From NCBI RefSeq assembly GCF_043290135.1, contig NC_134700.1, forward strand, positions 155,946,053 to 156,010,052: DNA of 64,000 bases, written 5' to 3'. The stretch comes from Rhipicephalus microplus (taxonomy: Eukaryota > Arthropoda > Arachnida > Ixodida > Ixodidae). Positions 30,596 to 42,164 of this stretch are shown piece after piece. The position numbers were made by a program, and so were the translations under genes. Below the pieces are notes generated by a model that saw only the letters and a program-made list of their open reading frames with translations, searched no databases and had not been told where the DNA came from. Positions within the stretch are counted from its first letter, which is position 1, and each line of letters starts with the position of its first letter.

Positions 30596-32937
30596 CGTGA
30601 CACTACAAACTCCAGAAAAGAATTTACAATCGTGCGAAACTTCTGAGTGCTCAGAAAAAAACACTTGGAGCTCCTTGTGTTGCGATGTCTTTATTTTTTT
30701 GACTTGTAGAGCAGTACGCTTCGCACGTTTTCGGTGAAATAAAATCTAAATACTCCCCTATAGAGCTAACGTGATAACAAAGTATTATTTTCTTGTTACG
30801 CAAGTTTCAACTAAAAGCCAGTTGCTGCACAATACGTTATCTTTATACTCGATATCCATCAAATGATACAGCTATTAGTACGTTCATTAGAACAAAGTGT
30901 CTTTCCTTACCTCTTTTTTTGTTTTTACCTATTGTTTGCGCCAAAAACGTTCACTTTTTATATTACTATGTTCCAACTAGACCCAACACACGTTTCACAG
31001 AAGTTACATCTAAGGAAGTTTGCGCAAACCACGCTTTCCATATGTTTAATATTCACTTATTGGCAGATCACTGCAAATAGTCTTGATAAACAAATTAACT
31101 AACCAATTATAACTATTGGCCTCGATTACGATACACGAACTATGTGAATGACAGAGAGAAAAAGTAAAGTATAGTTGTGATCAACCCATGTTCTTTACGT
31201 GCTCCCAAAGTTCATATAATCTTGTTCTAGTGTAAAACCAATGTCATAAACCAGACATACACCGTCATTCCAACTTCGTATACACCATAAAGGATCTGCG
31301 AAAAGGATATTAAAATATGAGGAGCTTAAAACATTATCATAAGGTGGAAACATTTAGGGTTAACGTCCAAAAACAGCCTGGATAAGAACTGACGCTGATG
31401 CGATGGTGTGCCTGCGCACAAGAAGGCCCATACTAGAGAGGTGTCTTGTCTTAAACACAGCAAAAATAAAGAAGATGAAATAAAACGCAACAAGGACAGA
31501 CCCCGGTTTTTCAGTAAATTCTTGCCACCACAGAGGTGCCCGCAAGATTTACTTTTGAACACAGCAACCGACGCTACATAGAGAAGATGCTAGGACTTTC
31601 ATAGAACCAGGGTACCTATTTAATAGGTACCCTCGTACTATAATTGTCCTGAAGCAAAAAATGCAACTGATATAAAAGGCAGTCGCATGTCTATCCTAAT
31701 AATACACAACACCAAGAGAATAAAGGAAAATTTCATTATTCTTTATATAGAAGAGCTTTCCGTGATATATACAGCCAGCGACATCAGCTTCGACGCGAAT
31801 TGGATTGAGTTTGTATGCTTTAAAGGTTCTTGCGAAAGAATTTTTAATACCAATGACAGTAACACCGTAGCATGGTTCCACTAGAAAATATATACTGGGA
31901 GTGCTATAACATAAAATACGGGTCCAAATAATGCAAAGCGTTTGATACAAAGGACTAACGTAAAGCTCTACAAGGCAAGAAATTGTTCCTATAAAGCCAA
32001 AGGTCAGCATGAGGCAATTCGCGTGAAGCCATGTCTTTACAGCTTTCCGATTGCTGTCAGCTTTCCAGTGCGCTCGCTTACGCTTTCGTACAATTGCGTC
32101 TCGCTGTTTTCGTTACTGACCCACACGAGAGAAGCAAGAAGCCACCTACGTTGTAATAGCGTGAACGACAGGGTTTCATAGGGGCTATTTTAGTCTCTTC
32201 GTACTGACGATAGATGTTGCGAAATCGGTGATGCGACCTGAGGGCTTTTAAGGCCTGCTGTAAAGGCCCGCCTTTTCTGCCCAGATGGGTTTGCGACTAT
32301 GATTGATTTGGTCATTTCTGTAATTTAAAATACTACAATGCGCTACTAAGCAATTACAATGGTTTAAATTCGTATTGTTCAAGTCTGGCAAACGCGTGAA
32401 ATTTGTTCTTAAAACAGCGTATTTGTCCAGAGTAAATCGATTTCGTAAACACCCACAATGCTTTCGAGTATTTTCTTCTCTCTTGTTTTTCGTTAGCCGC
32501 ATATGTATCCCTCAGTAATTACCGACAAGACCAAGTCCAAGTATAAAGCGTTTTTCACTTGCGGTAAGCCTGTCAAACAAGCTTACATACCTTTGAATAC
32601 TAATCCAAACACACAATTTATTATTTTCGAACTCCCTTAGGGGTATGTCTCTATTTGTCTTATGGACCAAGAAACACAACTAGAGCATCGAATGAAGCTT
32701 TTGTTACAAACGCTGCTGAACTTCTAAAAGTGATGATACCGCACCCGAGATATTTACATGTCCACATGCTTATCTGACATAATATTACCTAAAAGTTATA
32801 TTGCAAAGCATCACCTGTGGGTTTAGTTATACCAACCTTTTAGCGTGCCTTCGCACTGCTTCTGTTTGCAAATCCCAAAAGCGGTCCTCGTAGTACAGAC
32901 ACATCGCAATACCGGCAGTAACCAGGAATTCATAACG
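30596..32937. other. Unassigned AT-rich stretch
   Basis: Only short, unrecognised frames. No repeat family of this window detected. Confidence 0.45.
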
Positions 32938-33715
32938 CGCCGAAGTCTATAAGGTCCACGGAGGTGGAGCAGTGTTTATGGTGTTCGGCTGCTCACCCGA
33001 AAATAGCACGTTTGATTCGGGCTTTGGTGCTTGCATTTTGATAGAGTTAAAACGTCAGAGGCCCGAGTACTGTGAGATGTTAGTGCGCGTTCAAGAACAC
33101 CGGAAACTCAAAATTTTTGTAGCCCTCCACTACGGCGTGGTGGTGATGGTGGTGGTGATACTGCCACAGGAGGGGTTAACCCACAGACCTGGTCGGCGAT
33201 TGTTTCGTCTGAGCGACTTTTTGCATGTAATTCGGCTCAGCGTACATCGCTTAACCTTGTACCTTGTAGGAAACGTAAGAGTATGTTAGTCGCTTCTTTT
33301 CGCATCAACCGCACACCTGCCAGAAACACAGTCTTCGAAGCATCCATGGTGAAACCTTCCTTTATCCGTAATGTTTATTAATGTCTCTCTTTCACAGCAA
33401 AACCACTTACGGAACAAGAGATGGGGCCGAGCATCCGTGACGTCCTAGCATCCAGAGCACGGTGAGAAGGGAGTACCTCTGACGTCAAATAACCGTACAG
33501 GAATATGTGCCGATCGTTTTCTCATTCTGTGGAGCAGAGGAGAATCGGCCCGACTCTTGTGACGCAAGGCTGACGGGGCGAATGACATAGAGAGCGGAAT
33601 TGGCATTGAATTCTCTGGTTTATTAGGTGTTGCTTCGTAAGAGCTCCGATCGCCGGTTGTCTTGAAATCTCTCTCTCATAACCATATCGATGTTTTGGGA
33701 CGTAAAACCCAAGAT
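32938..33715 (+). mobile_element. Diverged SINE split by a ~530-bp insertion
   Basis: 32938-33137 holds a SINE head and body (GGTGTTCGGCTGCTCACCCG, GCGCGTTCAAGAACACCGG, AGCCCTCCACTACGGCG). The expected continuation TCTCTCATAACCATAT and GTTTTGGGACGTAAAACCC appears only at 33668-33715. The intervening 33138-33667 begins with a GGTGGTGAT repeat and may be a minus-strand LINE 3' fragment with a (CACCAT)n tail. Confidence 0.65.
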
Positions 33716-34019
33716 TTACCACATTATTAGAGGCACGTCATATAGAAAAATAGCGTATGTTTTACATTTCAATTGAGCTTCTGCTAGAAACTTAACTTAG
33801 TTTTATTTATTTTCTCATTCAGTTGGCGTCTTTTCTTGGGAGCACTCATTTCTTTTGCGATTCCACTCATAAAGTAAAATGTTCCAATTTAATACTTTAT
33901 GTATATTCGCAGAACAATATTTCAAGGCGTTCAAGACTGGTCCTTTGTTTCTTGACAAATAGTACGTCAAAAACCAGTTATTTAGTGTAGATGTAAAGAA
34001 CATAAAAATAACGAGGGCC
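33716..34019. other. Unassigned sequence
   Basis: Nothing recognised. Confidence 0.5.
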
Positions 34020-35038
34020 TAAACTGACATGCAAGAAGGCAATAATAAGATAGCGACGAGAGGGAAAGTAAAAGAATTCAGTTTCACTTCAGAATGAATT
34101 CCCGGCTCCAAACGAAGTAACCGATATTAGAGCTGAGACAATGAATGATAGCATTACAAGTATCATCAAAGAGTGTACAATTGAAGTCGGAGGTACGATC
34201 ACAAGACAAACTGGCAAGCTATCCCAGTAGACAAAAAAATCTCTTCAAAAGACGACACATCATGAAAGCTTTAAATGCAATCGACCGAATAGAGCTAGTG
34301 GAGCTTTCTAAGTTGATTAATAGACGTAAGGTATCCGACATCAGCAGGTATAACATGGAGCGAGTCGTGCAGGCCGTAAAAAGCGTCAGAATTCTTAAAG
34401 CTGCGAAGGCACACTTGCGCATAGGCAAAAATTGGATGTATGCATTCAGAGGCAAGAAAGACAATGTCATAATCAATTTGATTCGGATAGTGAGGTGGCG
34501 GAGAAGTTTTACATAGAGCTGTACAGAAGCCGAAACAACGAGTATGATATCGTAAGAAGCAATAATAACTCAGAAGAATTCGACATCTACTAGCAACGAA
34601 GGAGGAAGTAACGAAAGCCCTAGAAGGAATACAAAAAAATTGCCCGCAGCGTCCCTCGGGGGAACACTGAGGAGGATGCGGAGCATATAATTGGTTAACG
34701 GGGTGTTAAAGTGCGACTTACTTGGGTCGATGGCTACATTGGTTAACGTGGTTGTGAAATGGGGTGTTAAATTGCGACTTACTTGGGTCGATGGCTAAAT
34801 TGGTTAACGTGGTTGTAGGAGGGGGTGTTAAATGAGTGAACACGTACACACGTATGCGAAAGGGCGGCGCTGGTCGAAGGGACGTCGATCATTGTGTTTG
34901 TGGATTCGTTGGAATTCATTTCACCGCGACCTTGAACGTCGACGCGCCGTACAAACCAACCGACGAGCGGCAACTGAGCGAGCGAGCGCCGACCTTGAGT
35001 ATATATACAGCGCGACGGCGCATGCGCTGTCAGCTGTC

Positions 35039-35051
35039 GAATGTTCTCGAA
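35039..35051 (+). promoter_or_regulatory. Heat-shock-element-like triplet
   Basis: GAATGTTCTCGAA, exact nGAAnnTTCnnGAAn. First of three in copy B. Confidence 0.5.
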
Positions 35052-35112
35052 GGAGAAGCGCGCGCGCGGCACAGATGGCGACGGCGCGACGGCGCATGCG
35101 CTGTCAGCTGTC

Positions 35113-35125
35113 GAATGTTCTCGAA
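35113..35125 (+). promoter_or_regulatory. Heat-shock-element-like triplet
   Basis: GAATGTTCTCGAA, second of three, 74 bp after the first. Confidence 0.5.
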
Positions 35126-35191
35126 CGAGAAGCGCGCGCGGCACAGATGGTGGGCGACGGCGCGACGGCGCATGCGCGCGCGTCAGCTGTC

Positions 35192-35204
35192 GAATGTTCG
35201 AGAA
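35192..35204 (+). promoter_or_regulatory. Heat-shock-element-like triplet
   Basis: GAATGTTCGAGAA, third of three, about 40 bp upstream of GAGTATAAG. Confidence 0.5.
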
Positions 35205-36692
35205 GCGGTGCGGACGGCGCGGACGGCGCACTACAAGGCGCGAGTATAAGATGCTTCCGCATCTAAAAGATAAAGCCACTGGTGAGGATAAGGTAACAAC
35301 ATACTTGCGGAAAAGTCGCGGAAAATTATGTTATAAAGAGTGTGGCCACCTTATATACGATGTGTCTCTTGACGGTAAGGGCACCAGAACCTTGGGAGCG
35401 CGCCAACACCATTTTATTCCATGAGAAAGAAGACGTAAAGGACTTCAAAAATTACAGGCCAATTGGTTTACTGTCCATTCTCCATAAACTGTTCACAAAA
35501 ATATTAGCTAATTCAATTGGGTGACATTAGAGTTCAAGGAACCAAAGAAAGAAACATGATTTTGTACAAGTTACTTCACAATAGACCATATTCATACTAT
35601 CAATCAGGTAATACAGAAATGCGTGAAATACAACCAATCCCTATGCATAGCTAACATAGATTACAAGAAGCCATTTTACTCACTCGAGACATCACACATA
35701 TCTGCAGTGATACAGGCAGTACGAAATCAGGACATCACCGAACCCTACATAAACAAATGGGAAGAAATCTGTAGCGGATCCACAGGTACCATAATTCTCC
35801 ATAAAAAAAGCGACATAATTCCAATAAAGAAGGGTGTAAGGGAGAGAGACACAATCTCTCCAATGCTATTCACTGTGCGTTTACAGGAGGTTTTCAGGGT
35901 GATAGATTGGAAAGCGCTAGGAATAAATGTTGATGAAAAATATCTTAGTAACCAGCTGTTCGCTGATGACATTGCCTTCATGAGTAACTCACAGGACTAA
36001 TTACAGCGAATGATTACTGAACTGGACACGGAAAGCAGAAGAGTAAGTCTGAAAGGCATTATGCATAAAACTAAAGTATTGTACCACAGTCCCGGCAAAA
36101 AAGAGCGGTTTGCGATCGGAGGACAGACATTGGAAGCTGTAAAATAATATGTTGACTTTGGACAGGTTGGAACCGCGGAGCCGAACTATGAGAGTGAACG
36201 AACTTGAAGAATTAGTATCGGGTGGATCACAATGGACAAGCATTCTCAAATCAAGAATTGTAATCTACCACTAACCCTCAAGAGGAAGTTATATAAAGCA
36301 ACACCTCGCCAGTGCTTACCTATGGAACATAAACCTGCAGGCTTACGAAGATTTCAAAGAAAATTATAGGTGTAAGCTTAAGAAACCAGGAAAGAGCAGA
36401 GTGAGTCAGAGAACAAACCGGGTCACGGATATCATAGTTGAAATCAAGAAAAAAAATGAACATAGGCCGGACACGTAGTGTGCAGGAAGAATAATCGCTG
36501 GTCATTAAGGATAACTGACTGGATTTCCAGAGAAAGCAAATGCACGAAGGGGTTAGGTGAGCCTTTGAAAAAAAAAGTTCACAGCTATAACGTGTCAGCA
36601 AAAACCACATTGATTGCCGGTTCATCAGAGAGGCCTTTGCCCGGCAGAACCCGTAGTCAGGCTGCTGCTGCTTATGATGATGATGATGACGT

Positions 36693-37587
36693 GAATCATT
36701 ACAAAATTTGTTTGACTGTATGCGTTGTTCAACAGTGTCAACGACGTCTTTTACTGTTACGCTTATGCATTAAGTTGTACAACTTCTTCATGATGTGTCA
36801 GTGAATGTGGAAAGTCCATCAAGTTAAACAAAAATCACACTACCATGGCATTGCTTTCAGGCGTGCGCCTACGTATATGCCTTTTAGGTGCAGCAGGGAT
36901 TACTTTTGCGACGTCTAATAAGGCGTCCAAGGGTTTATAACATGCCTACTTTTCTTAGCAGGGAGGAATGTATAAACGCCCATACTGTTTCCTATACGTT
37001 TACGAGTTTCACGGCGCATTAAATCCGAGCAAGGATCATAGCTATTCTGAACAATGTCAGCTTCTTATATGTTGAAGCTGCTGAAGTTCAGTGACATCCT
37101 ACGTTTTGTCAACAAGTTTCAGGTATTCGTTTAGGAAGATGAGCCTAGTAACGCAATACCGACATTTGTGGGCAAATTGGGGAACGTAACGTGAGCGCTG
37201 GGGAATCCTTCCGATACTTTCGGCCTTGACAAACTACAGCTTCTAAATTTGCCCGACATCGCTGAACTTGCACTCTTGTATTTCGTTTAACGTTTGCATT
37301 GTTACATGTAATTTTGTTGAGCATAACGAGCTTTGTGTGAGATATCAGATCGTCGAGTCAAGCATTATTCGCCTATTCTTTTTATGCGTGCATTTGATGC
37401 TATACTTTATGGTAGCAAATGTTAATGAGGGTTAATAAGTATCCGCGAAGCGCGTCTGAGTGAGCAAAGGCATGTACGTGTGTGTCTGTGTGTTTGTGCA
37501 TTGAGTTGATGCGAGCCAGTTGGCTCCTTTACTGGACATTATTGCAGTCGGCTGGTAAAAAGACGGCTGGTAAAAGTTTAGGCCCAC

Positions 37588-37590
<3 letters not shown>
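36693..37590. other. Unassigned sequence
   Basis: Nothing recognised. Confidence 0.5.
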
Positions 37591-37634
<44 letters not shown>

Positions 37635-37677
37635 TGTGCGTGTGTGTGTGTGTGCGTGTGCGTGTGCGTGTGCGTGT
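37591..37677. repeat. (TG)n microsatellite
   Basis: TG repeat with CG and AC interruptions towards the right. Confidence 0.96.
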
Positions 37678-38886
37678 TTTCTAAGGTGGATTTGAAGAGA
37701 TTGCACACGGTCTGATGAAAGACCAAGGAATGCTCTTAGCAACGTACAAAGTAAGTCATCTAGCTTTTTCATTTCGAAATGGTGAGTGTGAATGTGTAAA
37801 AGTTTGTTACTGTTTCTCATCTCGACAGCAACGACGATATGAGTTCGTAGTCTAATGATACAAATACGCTACGACGTGTCATCGTGCACTGCTGTCGTCG
37901 TGCACCTGTGTGCAATGTTGGTAAAGGCCAAGGGGACGTCAATAAAATATTTGGTTGTACCCTTGGTGTTTTAAATCATGAAAATATTAAAACTTGAGGA
38001 CTATAATATTGCGAGCAATAACTTTTTTTGATCTAACTATATCTCTTTTCACCCGCTCCTCTTATGGTACAGATGCCTTGGAAGCCTTTGCGCCTATGCT
38101 ATTGGCACACTGCAGTGTTAGCCTAAAGAAACTTATGCAAAATAATACGCTTTTCTTCCATCGCAGAGTTGAAAGCCATTGAATGCTTTTTTCATAGAGA
38201 GCGGAGTTTACGGTGAGTGTAGTCGAGACCTCGTCGTAACTAACGAGAGCGTAACTAATGGACGCAACTAACCGAGCCGGACCGCTCCCTATTGAACGTC
38301 TCCAGCGCAAACAGTAAAGATCTGACAAACATAGATTGTTCTCAGTTTCACTTAAATGGTAAACCTATGACTGTATAAGAAAAGACATAATTGCAAACCA
38401 CGTTACCTTGCCGATAAATCTCAGCAAATGTACTCTACATGTTCTTCATTGCGTGATCGAACATTCATTTTAATCTACACTTATCGAGTTAGGGCAAGGA
38501 CGTAACATGGAATGCGGAAAATGGCTTCACAAATCAACTGTGAAAAAGGGTACAGCAATTTTTTTCTGACACTACGTAATTCATTTTCATACTTTAGTTG
38601 CACTCTTGCTCGAATAGTCATGACCACCTAAGAAAATAGAGGGAGTGAGAAATTCTTACAAACACCAATTTGGTGCAAGTGCAGAAATAGCTATGATGTA
38701 TAGTGACACGGCTGCATGTTGTAATAACGACCGAATTTCATCCTGCTGAAGCTGCTACACATGTCATTGTTTAGGACAAGCGACGTCAATATGGTGTTTA
38801 TAATAACACAAAGCTGAACATACTTCGTGGTGTCCCGACTTCCTTGTTTGGACGCTCTGGGTTTTAGTACATTTATGGTGTACCGA
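37678..38886. other. Unassigned sequence
   Basis: Nothing recognised. Confidence 0.5.
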
Positions 38887-38902
38887 TGCACTCTCCAATT
38901 AT

Positions 38903-39143
38903 TGATTCATATGTGGGTGTTTAACGTCCGAAAAACCATCATATGAATATAAAAGACGCCGTAGTGGAGGCCTCTAGAAATTTTGACCACCCGAGGTTCC
39001 TTAACGTGCACCCAAATTTGAGCACATGGGCCTACAGCATTTCCACCTCTATCGAAAATGCAGCCGCCGCAGCCGGGATTCGATCCTGCGACCTGCGGGT
39101 CAGCAGCCGAGTACTTTATCCACTAGACCACCGCGGCGTGGCA
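38903..39143 (-). mobile_element. Ruka-like SINE with diverged 16-bp target duplication
   Basis: Complete minus-strand SINE: tail at the left (GTTTAACGTCCGAAAAACC), A-box head at the right (CCACTAGACCACCGCGGCG on plus). Flanks TGCACTCTCCAATTAT at 38887-38902 and TGCATTCTCGAATAAT at 39144-39159 match at 13 of 16 positions, indicating an old insertion. Confidence 0.88.
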
Positions 39144-39159
39144 TGCATTCTCGAATAAT

Positions 39160-40669
39160 CTCGTCAGTTCAAGTGTGTTAGCTGCGTAACAAGCAATGCC
39201 ACTTGCTCTCACAGCCAGCTTGGATGTACAAGAAAAATAAGAACGTACAATAATTAAAGTGATAGAGCTTGAGTGTGTGATCCCGGATGCGTAAAAGTCG
39301 ACATGATTTATTGACTATACAATTATTGACGACCCATGTCTCTGCTCACGGCTATTGTTTCACTGTACACGTTACTTGGTTTGATAGGTGCACGTCCGCC
39401 AAGCAAAGATGTCGACCTTTGCCAAGGCGGGAGTTCACCTTCACAATCAAGAGGCCGTAGTAATTTAGAGGGTTGGTACGGAAGAGAGGTGAGGGCACAA
39501 ACCGATGAACCGATGGCGCGACACCTCAGAGACAAGCATTAGGACAAGGAAGTTATCTTTATGAAAAAACTGAAGGGTAGCATGTGGCACTATACATGAG
39601 TGCACAATACACTGACGCAGTTGGCAATAATTAAATGCATCAGCGTAGTTTTGAAGACCGACTGTGGACAGCCTCATCCACAGTCTACTTGCGTATGTGG
39701 GCTGAGTGGTCCTTGGAACTCATCGTATAACGTTCAAGAAATAAACTTTCGTTAGAGTATGCGCAGCCATGCTTCGCGCAAGTGGATTTCGCGAGTTGGC
39801 AGAATAATATCGGTTAAATGAGTAAGTTTCCCTGAGAACCACGTATTGACGACGGACGTGTTTCGTCGGTTCCCAAACTTCAGAATTAGGCTACTGCACT
39901 TGAGAACATTGCAATCGGAACTTACAATTGGAAAACGTGCTAACGAGTTTGGCGCGTGTGCGAGAATCTGGAATCAGTACGGAGAATGGTATAGCTGCAG
40001 ATCTTGTCGTACGAAAGCCGTAGCGAAATACCATCCTCGTCGGTGTCGACAATGTGCAGGCTACGTATAAATTACACAAAGCCTGCCAGGCTTTGAATTG
40101 CGTCGAGCTGCTGCCGTGAGGACTCGTCCCGGGGATAATGAAGGGTGCTTCGTTTACCCCACGGCATCTGACTAGGCAGTGCGTGCCCATTTCGTTACCG
40201 TGATGATGTGCGAACAACTTTCATTTTAATGAGAACGCGTGAGGCCAATCGTGAAGAAAAAAGAAAAAGAGCAGACTTTCTTACTCGGCCTTTCGCTCTA
40301 CAAAGAAAAAAAGCAACTAATAGGACGAAGATACGTTCGGCAAAAATATACGGCTCTTTCATTTCTAAACCTGCAACATGTAAGCGTTCATGGTTTCCGT
40401 CGTTTTCTCAAGAAGTTATGCACAACTTAAATATTCGCGCTTTTTTGTGCACTAATAATCAGCGTTTCGGGACAGTTGGTCTTGAAAACTATGGTAACGA
40501 CCCGTGAATGCCTTTGCACGGCTCATTAGCGGCGAGCTGGAGAAAAAAAAACTTGAAACACTTTAAAACGAATAAAGCCGTGATGCATGAAATATGGTCT
40601 TTCGTTTGTTCGCTTTGAACGCAAAAGGCAGAATGTATTCCTTTAGCCCAACTTCGTTTGAGCGTGAAG
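39160..40669. other. Unassigned stretch
   Basis: No recognised gene. The 74-codon frame at 39846-40070 has a C-x2-C...C-x2-C ending but no family I can name. Confidence 0.4.
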
Positions 40670-40929
40670 AAAATATGGTATATACAGTGAAGAAGGAAAA
40701 AAAAACAGACGACAGTACAAGCGCTGACCTTCTGCTTTTGTTTATGCCGTTACGCTACAGCGCATCATATAGCTCACCTTGCTGCCTACGTGACGCCGCA
40801 CACATGACAAAACCGTAATGTGTGACGCTGCGCAGGTTCCCAGAAAAAAATCTAGCTTTAAGTTGATATTAAATTAATAGTTCTATATCAACACGTAACA
40901 GAACTTGCCCCAGAAAATCGAGCTATTTT

Positions 40930-41230
40930 TCAGATTAGGCTACGGATGGCATACCCACAAAAGCTTCGCACATTTTGTGGTAGTGTTCGCTTCAATAATC
41001 TGTCGTGTCAACTGGTTACGACGGCGGCCCAAGATGACACACTGGTCAAAGAATACAGTGCATTCATTCGTCTTATAATGCATAACCAAGAAACCACCAG
41101 AAGAAATCATGGTTTTTTTACATTGTAACAGTGCTCGCGCGAGTGGTCATGGACACCTACCAGTCTGTCCTATGTAAGCAACGTCACACGATAAAGGGAA
41201 CATGTAGACGACAGCTAGGGAAAATTTCAC
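40930..41230 (-). pseudogene. PLE GIY-YIG endonuclease
   Basis: Minus-strand frame VVYMFPLSCDVAYIGQTGRC carries the GIY-YIG core (here VYM...AYIG). It aligns with VVNSIPLTCGRMYIGQTGRC of the PLE at 53.2 kb. A stop follows directly. In another frame the domain continues with NECTVFFDQCVILGRRRNQL and RQIIEA. The nuclease would nick DNA to prime reverse transcription. Broken by stop and frameshift. Confidence 0.75.
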
Positions 41231-41420
41231 TAACTTGACCGCATGCTTCTTTCAATAGATACGTTGCACCTTCTTCTTTCAATGCGTGAGATTACATAGT
41301 CGGTTTAGTTTTTCTAGAGCAGAGAACACTATGCTAACATATTCTCCTATTGTTTTTTTTTTTCAAATGGTGAACAATTTGGTGCAGATAGAGTATGTCA
41401 CTAGTTTTCCCAGCGTCAGG

Positions 41421-42155
41421 CTAACCGTTGTTCTGCATCCGTCCACGCATATGCCAATCATGAAACAGACATTCAGCTACCGACACCTGCACTAACACTG
41501 GATAGCCTGCAAAGGATAATCGATTACTTTGTCCTGCAAAACAAGCGGCCATAGCGTGAGGGCATGACTTCATTAGGGCATTCCTGAAACAGAGCCTCGT
41601 TTTATCAGCTTTGAATGTGCTGAATTGTACTGCAAGAAAGGCTTTCCCGATTGCGGTTTCTAGCACCGGCAAGTATGTTGAAACGCACAAAACAGACGAA
41701 TATCAAGAAAATGGATCGCGCCGCATTGCGGTATTTTGTACGTCACTTCAGGGGGTGCAGGACACTCCCTAATTATCGGCTGAATTTCTGCAACCTGCCA
41801 TTCAGCGTCAACTGAAGCGCACTCAGTGAAAAACAAGAAATCATCAAAATAATGAAAATCTTTGTGCGCCTTTGCCTGAGCTAGCTTATCGGACAGAACA
41901 ACATCAAGACGAGGGAGAAAAAAATCGCTAAGTATTAGTGCAATGCACTCATACATACCCCAGTTTTTTGTGTGCAAACGGCATCATCCTATTAATAAGT
42001 GCTCACACTAAATAAAAATGTAAATGTTCAAAAAATCACTGCTAGATATCAAGGCGTCATTTGGAACATCATGGTACCATATTCATCAATCGACTGTACC
42101 ACTTCTTCTAGCAGGTCACGTCTTCGAGATTCGTCACGTCGTGTACATCACCCTC
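41421..42155 (-). pseudogene. PLE reverse transcriptase, palm region
   Basis: Minus strand: EDVTLLEEVVQSIDEYGT-like start in a shifted frame, GMYECIALILSDFFLPRLD, then HYFDDFLFF, which is the catalytic YxDD box of Penelope reverse transcriptases, then PEVTYKIPQCGAIHFLDIRL, and after a frame change MKSCPHAMAACFAGQSNRL and AGYPVLVQVSVAECL. The order matches the palm and thumb of PLE proteins. The block directly continues the finger region found at 43666-43900 if the LINE fragment is removed. Confidence 0.8.
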
Positions 42156-42164
42156 ATGTACGCC

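Larger units (their letters stand above)
34640..35264 (+). mobile_element. Heat-shock-element-bearing repeat, copy B
   Basis: Same architecture as copy A: TTGCCCGCAG start, GATGCGGAGCAT at 34675-34686, the 61-bp tandem (34700, 34761, 34822), TATA-like GAGTATATATACAG, and an inverted end motif at 35251-35263 with one extra T. The middle differs from A and C: it has three copies of the CAGCTGTCGAATGTTC unit spaced 74 and 79 bp apart. The flanking LINE coding sequence joins without loss across the element (GIQ, then Lys and DKATGED), so the insertion was precise apart from A-rich ambiguity. Confidence 0.88.
34145..36000 (+). pseudogene. RTE-like LINE reverse transcriptase
   Basis: Pieces in order: a linker (RRKVSDISRYNMERVVQAVK), EEVTKALEGIQ, then repeat copy B, then DKATGEDKVT, ANTILFHEKEDVKDFKNYRP and IGLLSILHKLFTKILANSI (finger motifs). 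A gap follows where the GFR segment should be. Then NQSLCIANIDYKKPFYSLE (motif A region), PIKKGVRERDTISPMLFTV, and NQLFADDIAFMSNSQD with an intact FADD box. Frameshifts near 35340 and 35520, stops, and the insertion make it non-functional. It copied its own RNA in the past; the protein would need the missing endonuclease in trans. Confidence 0.82.
34020..36692 (+). mobile_element. RTE-like LINE, 5'-truncated, split by repeat copy B
   Basis: Forward LINE carrying the linker before the reverse transcriptase, most of the reverse transcriptase, a decayed C-terminal region, and a 3' end running into GATGATGATGATGAC at 36676-36690, a tail typical of RTE-type elements. The endonuclease domain is missing. 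The heat-shock-element repeat at 34640-35264 sits inside the coding sequence. The left boundary is approximate. Confidence 0.75.

Noticed and set aside
37482..37820. Frames encoding poly(Val-Cys) or poly(His-Thr)
   Set aside because: Translation of the (TG)n microsatellite.
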